DNA of 64,000 nt, taken from Rosa chinensis. Taxonomy: Eukaryota > Streptophyta > Magnoliopsida > Rosales > Rosaceae. Under the pieces are notes generated by a model, which worked only from the letters and a program-made list of their open reading frames with translations, had not been told where the DNA came from and made no database searches. Shown one piece after another: positions 32,841-44,159 of the stretch. The stretch covers positions 18,673,555-18,737,554 of the forward strand of contig NC_037093.1 in assembly GCF_002994745.2 (NCBI RefSeq), read 5' to 3'. The stretch's first letter is position 1. Each line of letters opens with the position of its first letter. The position numbers and the translations under genes are program-made.

Positions 32841-34226
32841 TATTGATACTCTCACTTCACTTGATCCATTTTGCATGCATTCATATTGTATGTTTTCATC
32901 ATAATATATGTGCATTATTATCTTTATCATAGTATAGGTGCATTATTAGTTTTGTCTCTGCAATGTTTAGTTCAATTTCTGGAAATTCAGGATTGAAATG
33001 GTGGTTTGTATCTCTGAGTGTCTGACAGATTATTTTGAACTTAGATTGACAAGGGCCGTACTCTTTTCTTTAAATCTGTGTGCAATGAGGTGCCTAGCAC
33101 GTTTTTGAATTTGCTTTTGCGTTACTCTGTAATTGTGAGCTTGAACAACATATTCTCTATCACCTTGAATCCTCACATGCACACATACTCTAAGTGGCCA
33201 GTCATATTTGTTGGTTGGCCTGTTCTCAATACTCTTGTATGGAATATTTCCTTATTTCTGCTGCTCCTTGAAAAAAAAAATGAATGATTTATGGAGCATG
33301 GCTAGGCTATTCCCAAAGTAAACAGGCCTTGGTCGTGATGAACGATATGAAGATTGGGAAGAAACGAGAATGGTTTGGTCACCCCGGTGGATTGTGAAAC
33401 TATTGACTTGAGTAGATGTGCTCTTTGGGATGTCATTGTTACATCTAGTACCCTAAAGTCATTTGACTTGGGAGCTGCTAGCATAATACTCGTTACATGG
33501 GTCGTAGTTTTCTTGAGCAAAAATGTTAATGTGTGTGAAAGGCAAAAAGAAAAAATTCAAAATCATGCCCACACGGTGTTATAAGGAGGAATATAGTTTA
33601 CGTGCTTAAATTTGTTTCGTATGTGAGCCTTGCTTTTCAGGTTTCCACAAATATTACACAGCCCATCTTGAGATATGTTCACTCTTCACAACAAGAGGTA
33701 TAGAATACTCGGTCACCCTCTATCTTGCCTTGTGATTGTCGGAATCAATTCACTCGTGTGAACTTATTTTGTTGCACTCTTGTTTATGGTTAAGTGGTAT
33801 TGCTCTTGTTGGAAAACTATGTGAATTAACTCTATTCTTAGCATTCGGATACAACCCACTCATTGTGTGTTTGCATTTCATTCTTGCATCTCTCATCACA
33901 TGATCACACTTAAGGGGAGTATTAATACTTGGAATATCTTCCTCTGATTGATTCGACTTGGGCTAGTGTCTACTGTGCAACATCTATTTGTGATCCTCCT
34001 TCTACATAGCTTCAGCTACGTAAGTTACCTTTGTCATTCCTATTCAAAAAGGGGGAGAAATTAGCTGTGACTGTGATAACGTTATTCTATCTTATGCATT
34101 TTACCAATGTATGATAAGTGTTTCAGGAATGAATGGATGAAGAGTTGTGATGCTCCTCTTGTACTTGTTGAGGGGGAGAGTTTGTCCTGATTTATGTTTT
34201 GTATAGGAATGCCAAAGGGGGGGTAT
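32841..34226 (+). other. 3' internal region of copia Y
   Basis: SIRE elements may carry an env-like ORF here, but I see only broken frames. The segment ends in AATGCCAAAGGGGGGGTAT, a polypurine tract, directly before an LTR start at 34227. Confidence 0.5.
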
Positions 34227-34609
34227 TGTAGGTATAAGTTTTGATCAACTTGGTGTGTTGGCATTCCATACAAAACGGGAAAATATCTTTGCAGCTTAAT
34301 GGGTATAATATTCTTTATTTAAAGATATTTTTTCTGTTTGCCAAATTGTGTAATTGATTTCCTAAGTATTTTAGGGTTTGGTGTCTTTAATTGGTTATCT
34401 TTAACACAAAAGATAGTTTCCTTGTTGAAGTGAAATTAGGGTAAAAAATCTGTTTTGTTGGTGCATTGCACAGCCTCCCTTTGGATATATAAAAAGAAAA
34501 GACGTTGATAGAGAGGTTGCTCAGGAACGCAAGAATATTGGTAGAGTCTTGCATGCTTGCTTGAGATTGAGTCTTCACAAGAGTCAAAACACTTTATCCA
34601 TGTTTAAGC
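34227..34609 (+). repeat. Truncated extra LTR copy of copia Y
   Basis: It starts TGTAGGTATAAGTTTTGATC and aligns with the LTR for about 380 bases. It stops at ATGTTTAAG, where a second copy of the pre-LTR segment (CTCCTCTTGTACTTGTTGAG to the polypurine tract) begins. Confidence 0.8.
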
Positions 34610-34687
34610 GTATGATCCTCTTGTACTTGTTGAGGGGGAGAGTTTATCCTGATTTATGTTTTGTATAGGAATGCCAAAGGGGGAGAT
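34610..34687 (+). repeat. Duplicated 3' internal segment with polypurine tract
   Basis: It repeats 34148-34226 with few differences (GTACTTGTTGAGGGGGAGAG, TTTTGTATAGGAATGCCAAA) and is again followed by an LTR start. Together with the truncated LTR it is a tandem duplication of the element's 3' end. Confidence 0.8.
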
Positions 34688-34994
34688 TGTAGGTACAAGT
34701 TTTGATCAACTTGGTGTGTTGGCATTCCATACAAAATGGGAAAATATCTTTGCAGCTTAATGGGTATAATATTCTTTATTTAAAGATATTTTTTCTGTTT
34801 GCCAAATTGTGTAATTGATTTCCTAAGTATTTTAGGGTTTGGTGTCTTTAATTGGTTATCTTTAACACAAAAGATAGTTTCCTTGTTGAAGTGAAATTAG
34901 GGTAAAAAATCTGTTTTGTTGGTGCATTGCACGGCCTCCCTTTGGATATATAAAAAGAAAAGACGTTGATAGAGAGGCCGCTCAGGAACGCAAG

Positions 34995-37584
34995 TGTCAC
35001 GCCCCTGATTTTATATACAATAAAAATCGATATATAACCCCATAATTATATATGCGTGAACTTTCAGCCATCAATACAAAATACTTAGAAACCTTTTCCC
35101 TTTTAACCCAAGTACATATTGATGCCTTGAACCCACAATTCCAATATTGACTCGCTTCACAGAGTCACATAATATACGAGCTTACGAATTAAATTGTCAA
35201 CAACAAAATAAAACTTAAATGCTCATCAGAGTTTACAACATAGCAGAAGTCATATCAATGGCAAAGCCAACCAAATTTTGCTTCCTACCTGTTCTGCTGC
35301 AAACACGCTACCTCAGCTTCAGCCACGATTATCCTACCCTGCAGGATTAACCCCTACACCGTTTGAATGGTGCACCAGGTTGCCACACAACAAACCCGAT
35401 AAGATTTTGCAAGCCCGTATGAGTAACTCAAAACAACTCACACAAAATCACGGGATAAAAACCAGCACGAATCACAAGATAAACTCACATGATTCACGTT
35501 TAAATCAAGAAACAAATCACGGGATAAACCCACACGAATCATGAGATAAACTCACCCAAATCACGTTTAAATCAATAAACAAATCACAGGATAAACCCAC
35601 ACAAATCACGAGATAAACTCACACGATTCACGTTTCAATCAAGAAACAAAGCACGGGATAAACCCACACAAATTACGAGATAAACTCACACGATTCACGT
35701 TTCAATCAAGAAACAAAGCACGGCGGATAGACTAGAGCTCTAACTGATCGTATCCACAAACCCGGCCAAAGGTGTGAAGTCCCGATTTTTCCACCCACAA
35801 TCACATTTCGTGATCCACGATCCTCAACTTGTCAGTCTTTGGATCCACGGTATAAATACCAAAACATTTAAAGGAGTCGCACTGGACCCAAAATGTTACA
35901 CGAATATAAAATGAAAGATTCCCCTTAATTGACCCCTATCAATTTCTCCCAATATAAGACCCATATTTAAATAACCCACCGAGAACTAAAATGTTCCACA
36001 AATACACAAATCTCAACGCTTTTCAAAACAAATCGAAATCAACATTTCCACAATCATTTGTTTTCCAAAAGCCACAACCCAAAACAATAAAAAGCATCAT
36101 TTCATGCATATTGTTTTCATAAATCCACAAACCACCGAAATATATATATTTCACGTAAATATATATATGTAGTCATCCACTCAAGAATGCCTACTAATAC
36201 CAACTATAGTTTGTAGTTAAATCAATAACTATCAAAACGATAAAGGTAAGCCCGTTCGTGAATGAACTTCGTGAGATTACTCACCTCGAAACTCCCGCTG
36301 CGTCTTCAATACAGAACAAGGCAGCTACACCACAAAACAACCGTCCAAGGATACCTCGTCAAGTACTTAATCACATACGGTTTCAACTTAGCAACAATCC
36401 ACAAACGATTTAAGTCCGAAACCCATGTTTTGAACTAAAATCCCCAAAGTGACGCCAATCGAGGCGAAACCACATCCGAGACCACCCCATGTCTCCGGAA
36501 TACTTCTACGATCGATATCCCAAAACCACAAGTCGATCGGAAACTCGAATCCTCACGGATCGAAACATCGAACGGTCCGAAACAGTCAAAACCCTAACAT
36601 GTTCATACGATCTCCAAAAATTACAAACAATATATCGAAATGCTCGTATCGACGAGTAGATCGAACTCAGGAACATAAACTATCCCTAAGGTGGCCGGAA
36701 ACCGCCGGAAAACACCAACACAGTGGCTACGCTGCCGCAAGCCCAAAGTCGGAATTTGACAAAACTCTCAACACCAAAGTTCTTCATCTCACCTCCAATT
36801 TAAACTTTCATAACTAACACAAAGTCTAAATTATAGCCGTTTGACCGGAATTTACCTCGCAATATCTGAAATTCGATGAACCCTAGAATTTCAAAGATTC
36901 GATTCGTCTTCCATAAGTGAAATCATCCCAAGCCGCTTTGGGAGAAGCATCAACGTCCTATGGGCTTTAAAAGCCCTCAAGAACCACCGGCTATGGTGGC
37001 CGGAAAAAGAAGAACCGATGGAGGCAATTTCGTCCCCAACGAGGTTCTCTTCTCGGCCTTATAGCGCCTCCTACAGCTCATATTTCACTTCGATTTCTTC
37101 TACAAACTCGTAAAGGGGGTCGAGACGAGAAAAGCCCACTTTATTTCACTTCAATCGGTGGCCGGATGAGGAAGATATGGACGAAAAACTAGAGAGGGAG
37201 AAATCTGGGTTCAGGAGAGAAAAGAGCTCGGTTTCGGTTTTCTGAAAATTCTGTCATTCTCTGCAATTTTCGGACTTTTCTCCTATTTATATAATTTTCC
37301 CAATTTTCAATCATACATAACTTTCTCATACAAACTCCGATTTACGCGTTCCACATATCCACGAACTCGTATCGACGCGCTCTACAACTTTCGTGAAGGA
37401 AGTTTTTGGAGAATCCCAACGAATAAAAAGTCAACCCTAAGCCCCCTTCTAAAGTCATACTTTCCAAATAGAAATTCGTTCGAAACACTTCCGCTCCATC
37501 CACGAGCCACGAAACCGTCCGATACCCACAATTTAAATTCTGAAAAATCCTCGCAAAATAAATACTAATTTCCGGGGCATCACA
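34995..37584 (-). repeat. Solo LTR of a Tekay-like gypsy family (2.6 kb)
   Basis: Plus-strand termini are TGTCACGCCCCTGATTTT and GGGGCATCACA, matching the LTR at 639-3595. The flanking 5-mers are GCAAG (34990-34994) and GCAAA (37585-37589); the uninterrupted site elsewhere in the copia LTR reads GCAAGAATATTGG, so the right copy has one G-to-A change. No internal sequence remains, so the element was lost by LTR-LTR recombination (inference). The minus-strand TATA-like TATATAAATAGG lies near 37290. Confidence 0.92.
35420..35740. repeat. About 64-bp tandem repeats in the solo LTR
   Basis: Roughly four to five copies of a unit with AATCACGGGATAAACCCACA, CGAGATAAACTCACACGATT and CACGTTTAAATCAAGAAACA. 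They occupy the same relative place as the different repeats in the LTR at 639-3595. Confidence 0.75.
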
Positions 37585-38051
37585 GCAAAAATATTGGTAG
37601 AGTCTTGCATGCTTGCTTGAGATTGAGTCTTCACAAGAGTCAAAACACTTGGTCCATGTTTAAGTGTTCTTGATAATCTTTCATATGCATATATTCTCTT
37701 GAGATCAGTAGAGAAGCTGTGAAAAAAGGAGAGCAATATTTGGTGATCGTTCAAGTGAAGGAGTTCGAGACGAAGGACAAACTTTGGATTAGTTTTTGTC
37801 TAATCATTGTAGCCAAGCTAGTGCTATTCAAGTTTGTAAAGAACATATCCTTCATCATAAGTTAATTCTTATTTTGGGTTCTCAAGAGTAAGATCCCCGC
37901 AGTGTTTTTAATTTCATGATTGAGGTTTTCACTGCGTAACAAAAATCTAGTGTTCTGTTTGTTATTCTTGGTTTCTGCCCAGTAAGGATTGATACGTGCC
38001 TTGCAATCCCCGCTTCCAGAAAACACTTTCTATCCTTGTATTTTTAGGATT

Positions 38052-38477
38052 CTGAGACCGAGATAGGTCAAAGTACTGAGATAGAGCTTCCGGGACATGC
38101 AGTGGATACCAGGAGGGGTCGCCGGGTTTGGTCTCAGTGATGCCGGGTGCTGGTGTGGGCTTTAAGAACTCATTAAGGACAGCCGTACCCGTTGGTGAAG
38201 GGCTGGCGGTATGGGATGTCGGGTATCGGTATGTAGACTTGGTGGTGTAAACTGGTTTGGAAGCTCGGTACTGACAGGAATTTGTTGACCAAGGAGAGAG
38301 AGGTCATGATTGGGTCGGATATGGATCCAAGTTGTTGCCGGCTCCGTGATGAGTTGAAATGCAGCGGCTCCAAGTAGAAGTTTGTGCCTCCGGGATGGTT
38401 TGAGTTCATGGGTGTCCAAAGTAAATGCCTTGGTGGATAGAGCAGATCATCCCCTATTCCCTTTCCCTTTTATTTTT
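38052..38477. other. Segment of element X between copia Y and the Mutator-like element
   Basis: G-rich sequence with GTACCGGG-like words as in X's right leader. No gene is supported. The last nine bases are the Mutator-like element's target duplication. Confidence 0.55.
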
Positions 38478-38610
38478 GGGGAAATGATCATTTACCCAAT
38501 TTTAGCTTAAAAATTACCCACTTACCCAAACACTCTAAAAGATTGCCCACTTACCCAAACACTCTAAGAGATTATTTCCGTAATACCCAATTAAATATAT
38601 TTTTATTTTT

Positions 38611-39038
38611 GGGTTATTATCACAAATGGTACCTGAACTATACCTCAATCTTATCGATGGTACCTGAACTTTAATTTTGATCACAAACAGTACCCGAACT
38701 TTTCGATTTCATTTTAAATGGTACCTAGAGCCACCTCTGGTTACTATTCTGACTAAAAACGGCTTGGGAGGCGATCATAGTGATGATTTTTGATGATTTC
38801 AAGGGCTGCAATCATATATAGTGATGATTTTTTTGGTAATAGACTTGCCTTGAACTTGTTTTTTTTAATTTTTAATTTTAGATTTGGCTTTTTTGGCCGG
38901 AATAGTGACCGAAGGTGGCCTTAGGTACCATTTAAAATGAAATCGAAAAGTTCGGGTACTGGTTGTGATCAAAATTGAAGTTCAGGTACCATCGATAAAA
39001 TATAAGATAAGTTCAGGTACCATTTGTGATAATAACCC
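38611..39038. mobile_element. Mutator-type MITE with long inverted repeats (428 bp)
   Basis: Ends GGGTTATTATCACAAATGGT and its complement; the inverted repeats extend about 125 bases (through CCCGAACTTTTCGATTTC). The perfect 9-base duplication TTTATTTTT lies at 38602-38610 and 39039-39047. Internal KpnI-like GGTACC words recur. It has no coding capacity. Confidence 0.88.
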
Positions 39039-39223
39039 TTTATTTTTTTATTTTTTTGGCACAATTTTGCCCTCTCATTCTTTGTCACTTAGAGAGAGAA
39101 GGATCGGAGACCTTGTCGGACTCCGGTGACAGTGGCCAGCCGCGGACTCCGGCGACCGGTGACCGGAATCTCGAATCCGGCTACCAGACCGGTGACCGAG
39201 TTCCGGCTTTTGATTTTATTACC

Positions 39224-39322
39224 CCCCAATAATACCCAGTAATCATATTATTGCCCCCCAATAATCATATAATTGCCCCCCAATAAACATATTATTGCTC
39301 TCCAATAAACTTGTTATTGGGG
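39224..39322. repeat. CAATAATCATATTATTGCCC short tandem array, left part
   Basis: Four or five degenerate units of about 22-25 bases. The array continues at 44046-44155 on the far side of CACTA B, which therefore inserted into or beside it. Confidence 0.75.
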
Positions 39323-39879
39323 ATAAATAATTAGTGAAAAATGAAGATATCACTACTACAAAAATTGAATCAGATGACGGCTAAAAACCGTCGTCTGATA
39401 TGGTGGCTAGCCGTCTTATATCGAGGCGCCGTCTGATGAAGGTTGATTATAGGGAACCGTCGTGTGAAGGGCTCGGTAGCATGTCGGCAGCATGCCAGCA
39501 GCCTGTCGACAGCATTAGCTGTTGTGTGACTGTTCTTCAGACAACGGACGACTTTAGAAACTGTTGTGTGATTGCGATTCAGACGTCGCTTTATTTTATG
39601 GCCGTTGTGTGAGTTTTATTCACACTATTTTTTCATAGCATCCGTCATCTGTTTTGAGTTCAGACGACATTTTTTATTTTGAGATTTGTGAATATTGTGT
39701 ACATACGACAATTTTTTTTGTCGTTATTATTGTCCTAATAGAATGATTCAATGCATTATATTTGCTGGATGTGGAATCAAAAATTACCAAATTAACAGTA
39801 ATTGATCAATATATATATATAGAAGAATTTGTTATAATCCACATCATGCACTAAAATGGATTGTGCAAAGATAATCTTT

Positions 39880-40156
39880 TATCCACAAAAGGAGTACATC
39901 TAATAGTACTCTCCTTGCAAAATACATCCAAAAATTTACTTAAGTGTCTAGCTTTGCTGTTCTCATGGCCACATTGGGGTCTGAGGAGCTCCCACACTCT
40001 ACACTCTCTATCTTCTGGAGTTTCTTCAATAGCATCAGAACTAAATTCAACTTTTCTTTTAGCATGTGCTTTAAGCAACTCAAGGTCCTGTTCCAGCTTC
40101 TGAAAGTGCTTCCTTATTGCTCGAAGGCCATCCATATACTTCGATTTATCCAAAGC
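39880..40156 (-). pseudogene. 3' exon-like fragment in CACTA B
   Basis: After an acceptor-like CTTACAG the frame reads ALDKSKYMDGLRAIRKHFQK, LEQDLELLKAHAKRKVEF and RECRVWELL, and ends ARHLSKFLDVFCKE. It is hydrophilic and probably helical. The final part is shared with element A (16952-17060). The source gene is not recognised; it may belong with the AAA-like exon upstream. Confidence 0.45.
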
Positions 40157-41134
40157 CTGTAAGGGGCAAGAGAGAAAAAAAGGAGAAAAATGAGAATTAA
40201 TGATGGACAGAGTCTCAAGTATATAATTAAGGGCTCTAGTTTTAATTTCAACATCAGTAAGCATCTGACCAGTGTTCAGTGGTCAGGAGATCTAGTTTCA
40301 ACTAAGCAAAGTGGACAAAAACACTAATAACCCTACAAAGGAAGGTCATTTCATAATCTAATGTGCCAGATAACATCATAGTACTTAAAAACATATCACT
40401 CAGAATAATGTTCCTAAATAGCTTGGCAACCATTTTTTGAGAAAATCCCATGCTGACAAAATGACCAAAAACTTTGGTATTGGAAGGTCTGAAGGTCCTA
40501 GAGATCAGCTACTTATCTTGCATGTAGTCCAAGTATTTACCAGAAAGATCATCAAACTAAGCAAGCCCTTGACCATTTGCAAGTCAAATCAGATGTACAC
40601 AAGAAGCAAAGATTATGCTACTGGTATGGATTGTTTATTTCATGAGCTTACTAGCATTTAGGCATTGACAATTATACATCTTAGATTAAAATATAAGCCC
40701 ACCCTTGCCCGATCAAGGGCTAAAAAACATTGAAATCATGAATCTAAGGATAACACATCATTCATAAAAGATAACAAAAAAGGCCAATTCCTCAAAGATG
40801 CACCTCAGTACTGTAACAACTTCTGTCATAACATAGAGTATCCGGATAACAATAAGAGAAAAAGACATAACATGGAACATAGCTGTAAATAGTCATATTT
40901 GAGTACTGGAACATTTAGGCTCGCCTAGAAAATACAAGTGGAAACCATGTTTCTAGAACAATTATGATAGTATATAGTCAGTTATGATAGCATAATAGAC
41001 CAAAGAAAGCTTCTTTAACATAAGATCACAAGTTACAAGTAAGATGGGAAGTCTTTGATAGAAAAAAGCTCGTGAGATCAGGATGGATGTAAGGTAAAGT
41101 ATTGGATGAAAAAAGGAAATGCATAGTAACTCAC

Positions 41135-41178
41135 CGCTTGATTAGCAATGACACGAGCAGAAGAAGTTTTCCCTGTAC
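41135..41178 (-). pseudogene. Captured Walker A exon of an AAA ATPase
   Basis: A 44-base segment between an acceptor (AAATTTCAG) and a donor (GGTGAGT) encodes GTGKTSSARVIANQA. This is a P-loop (GxGKT/S), and the following SARVIANQA is characteristic of a plant AAA-type ATPase family (recognised from family knowledge). Preceding and following AAA exons (Walker B, sensor) are not seen, so the fragment is inactive. It lies in the same orientation as the other exon-like pieces in B. Confidence 0.6.
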
Positions 41179-42054
41179 CTGAAATTTGACGGGCATTGAT
41201 AGATATCAAAACTAATGCAATTATATGTTCCTGACATATTTCAAAAGCAAGCACAAAAGTGGGACAAAGATCACACATTCATGCATTAAAAATAAAAAAT
41301 AAAGATTTCTCAGCACACCCAACTTTTGATGACAATTTTATCTGTTCACCTTAAATAGAAGGACTAAACTAATATAAATACATAATGAAAAATATCCAAG
41401 GAATCATCTCAAATATATTGAATCAAGTACAATATATATATACTCCTGGAACATATCTGCTCCAAGTACAGTTTTTTAAATCACCAAAAGAACTACATGT
41501 TTCTTGACACACTAATGAATCATTACATGCTCTTAACACAATCACAATCAAGAATCAGAAATACATGAATCCTCTACGTCAGTAACTCGGTTTAGAAAAG
41601 GAATCATATCAAATATATTGAATCAACGATGTTTAATTGGGTGCACTTGGTGGGTCTTAGAAGAGTACAGCTCGAGATCTATTTGACTCAAATTTGCGAC
41701 GAGTTCCATGGGCAATATCATCATATGTTTCAGGACTAAGCAAAGCCAATAATGTCATTTCTTATATCTGTCTACACAATAAGCAGTGGTAGTTCAATAT
41801 AGGTAATTATGTATTCTTAAGCCCTCATGCACCCAAATGAGTACACTAAAACATAAGCAAGTAAGAGTTCAAGACAGAAAGCAGGTAAGAAATGAACTCA
41901 TTTTAACATATTGGATATCACCACACATAGATCAGTTATATAAAATAAAACCCAAATAAAAACATCATAGATTTTTCTAAATATCTTCACTAACTGCTTT
42001 TGTAGATCATATCCAGCAAGATTAGCCCATGAAATATCTTTGATTGCAGAACTC

Positions 42055-42175
42055 ACATATTGGGTTCATCAACTTCATAAACTCTCACTCCCATGGGCTC
42101 AAGACTGGTTATTAATTTCTCTATAGATGAAGTTTGTGCGCTATCTTCCCTCAATCTTAGTTCTGTGGTGGAGTT
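42055..42175 (-). pseudogene. Exon-like fragment upstream of the AAA exon in CACTA B
   Basis: The minus strand reads STTELRLREDSAQTSSIEKL and then ITSLEPMGVRVYEVDEP. This is an uninterrupted, gene-like stretch flanked by AT-rich intron-like DNA. It could be an earlier exon of the same AAA ATPase gene; I cannot confirm this from sequence alone. Confidence 0.4.
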
Positions 42176-42701
42176 TTTCCCTATCACTCACAAGTTCTTA
42201 CAAGCTTAACAAATTGCAAGACACAAATGTAAATAAACACAGAACACCCTTTTCTCAACAAAAAAAAAACACACACACACATACAACACCCACAACATAA
42301 AAAAGCAGCTCCAATCACAACACACACAACATCCAATCATCCTCCCTTCTACTCCCTACAAACACCACTTGTACTAATCAACTCCGAACATCAAAACCCC
42401 CAAAATATACACCGAAAACATTCAAATAGAATTTAAAAAAAAAACATATCGTTGGTTCTAGCACGCTTGGCTGCTGATGAATTTCTGTTGTCCACCTGAA
42501 AATTTAAGAACAAAACTTATTCACAGTGGCCGAAACCTTCATTCACACTACCTCCTTGAAAGAGATCATTGCTGAAAGATAGTGATCAATTTCTCTTTTA
42601 GTTTCAGCAGATTCCGACCACAACCTCTCTGAAACCAATCAATCCCCACAAAATCCAAAAAGCAAATTCAAGATGAATTGAAGAAAACCAAACCCTATAA
42701 A

Positions 42702-42944
42702 TCAGATTTTGAAACTGAACAGATTATGGGAAATCAAAAATTGAGAGAAAGATGAAGTAGATCCCTGGTCGGAGACCACAGAGAGCACTTCCGTTTCGAG
42801 GTATTGAGCCAAGCTCTCGTCATTTGATATTGTCATGCCAGTGGGCAGTAGCCAAAGATTGAATAACCTGTAAAGCTCTTCAAAGCTGAGGCCACTAGCA
42901 TGCTCCAAAACCTTCCACGTCTTGTCGGCGTATTTCAGATCCAC
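42702..42944 (-). pseudogene. Exon-like fragment of unknown origin in CACTA B
   Basis: An 80-residue open stretch reads DLKYADKTWKVLEHASGLSF, EELYRLFNLWLLPTGMTI and SNDESLAQYLETEVLSVVSD. Codon composition is gene-like. I do not recognise the family, and element A has no obvious counterpart. Confidence 0.4.
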
Positions 42945-43073
42945 CAGAATGCCTCTATCTGGAAATTCCTCTTTTTCTGGTTACTCATCGATTCTCCAAT
43001 TTAATTCCCCTGATTCAAAAAATCTCACAAAACCTAGGTGTCAATCTTGGCCTGAAATCCAAGGCCTTCTCCT

Positions 43074-43385
43074 CTAGCTTGTCATAATCAATGACCCAGT
43101 GGAGGAATTCCCCTTGTGGGGCAGACTCTCAAAATAGATCAAGGTAGCCAAGATCTTCTTCTCGTTGGCGGTGTAGTAACCATGGGTCAAGTGACCGCCG
43201 GAGGGGAGCCCATGATGCTGGAACATGGCGGTGTAGTAGTGGTTGTCGGGCATGCCCTCAGATTGACAGAGAGGATGACAACCGCTTAGATTATGGTCGG
43301 TAATGGCCTTGAGTGGCAGGTATCGGAGATGGTGAGGGAGAATAGCCTCCGTCATCGTGAATAGCCTCCGCCATGACAATGTCAA
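43074..43385 (-). pseudogene. 5' exon-like fragment in CACTA B
   Basis: An in-frame ATG gives [40 protein letters not shown] and [20 protein letters not shown]. The first 40 residues correspond to the fragment at 9042 in element A, with which it shares the CT-rich upstream leader. The reading ends at a stop at 43074. The source gene is not recognised. Confidence 0.5.
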
Positions 43386-44045
43386 GTCGTCAGTTGGTTA
43401 GAGAGATTGGTTTTGGTTTGAAGGTGAGGTGCAAGCGAAGAGTGAGGGTTTGGGAGAGTGAAGTTTTGATTTTGGGGAGACACTGTCGAGAGAGTGAGGA
43501 GCTTTGGGTTTTGGTCTTGGGTCTCTGTCGAGAGTGAGTAAGGCATTGCCACTTTGGGTTTTTTGTTATTTTTTTTAAGTGTTGGGATTTCATGCCCGAC
43601 CTATATCAATTTGGACAAGCTCTATCTAAATTGACAATATGACTTCCCTATTTGGGGAGTTGAAGAAAAATCATGGTGGGAAATCTCCCTCCTTTCTGCC
43701 AAACAGATTTATCAGACCACAGTTTTATTGTTTATCGTCGTATGATTAATACATGTTGGGGAAAATTTTGGGGTTTAAGATGGGGTTTGGCACCATAGAC
43801 ATGGTGGGAAACTTGCCGCTCAATTTTTTTAAGGTCATACAACGGTTTTGTCCTTAAACGTCTTCTGAACTAATTAACAATTCCATATCAGACGACGGAT
43901 TTTATAAAAACAATGTCCAAAAAACTAAAAATCAATCAGACGACGGAAAACTACAATGCGTTGTCTGAGAGGCGTCGTCTGATTCAATTTTTGTAATAGT
44001 GTGTTTTGAATTTTGAAAGCTTTCGGAGGTTTATCCAAATAAATA

Positions 44046-44155
44046 ATAAGATTATTGCCCCCAGTAATCTTATTATTGTCCCAATAAACATTTTATTGCC
44101 CCTCGGTAATCTTATTATTGCCCTCCAATAATCATATTATTGCCCTCAAGTGATT
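44046..44155. repeat. CAATAATCATATTATTGCCC short tandem array, right part
   Basis: Four to five degenerate units, the continuation of the array at 39224-39322. Confidence 0.75.
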
Positions 44156-44159
44156 GCAT

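Larger units (their letters stand above)
17780..38046 (+). mobile_element. Copia Y: SIRE-like Ty1/copia element, internally deleted and twice invaded
   Basis: The perfect duplication GGATT (17775-17779 and 38047-38051) brackets the element. Each LTR, once insertions are removed, is about 760 bases. Between them lie a primer site, a decayed long gag with zinc knuckle and coiled coil, then the very end of RNase H; protease, integrase and most of the reverse transcriptase are gone. A long coiled-coil gag is typical of SIRE/Maximus-type copia elements (family knowledge). The 5' LTR is split by a retroposon plus the Tat element, and the 3' LTR by a solo gypsy LTR. The 3' end is also partly duplicated. 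Confidence 0.85.
34688..38046 (+). repeat. 3' LTR of copia Y, interrupted by a solo LTR
   Basis: The two parts (34688-34994 and 37590-38046) join to about 764 bases. The copia target duplication GGATT follows at 38047. Confidence 0.85.
39351..44001 (-). mobile_element. CACTA element B (Pack-CACTA-like)
   Basis: Left end CACTACTACAAAAATTGAAT, right end ATTCAATTTTTGTAATAGTG; flanking 3-mers are TAT and TGT (one mismatch from a perfect duplication). CGTCTGAT subterminal repeats match element A in inverted orientation. It carries host-gene-like exons on the minus strand and no transposase. Length is 4.65 kb. Confidence 0.82.
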
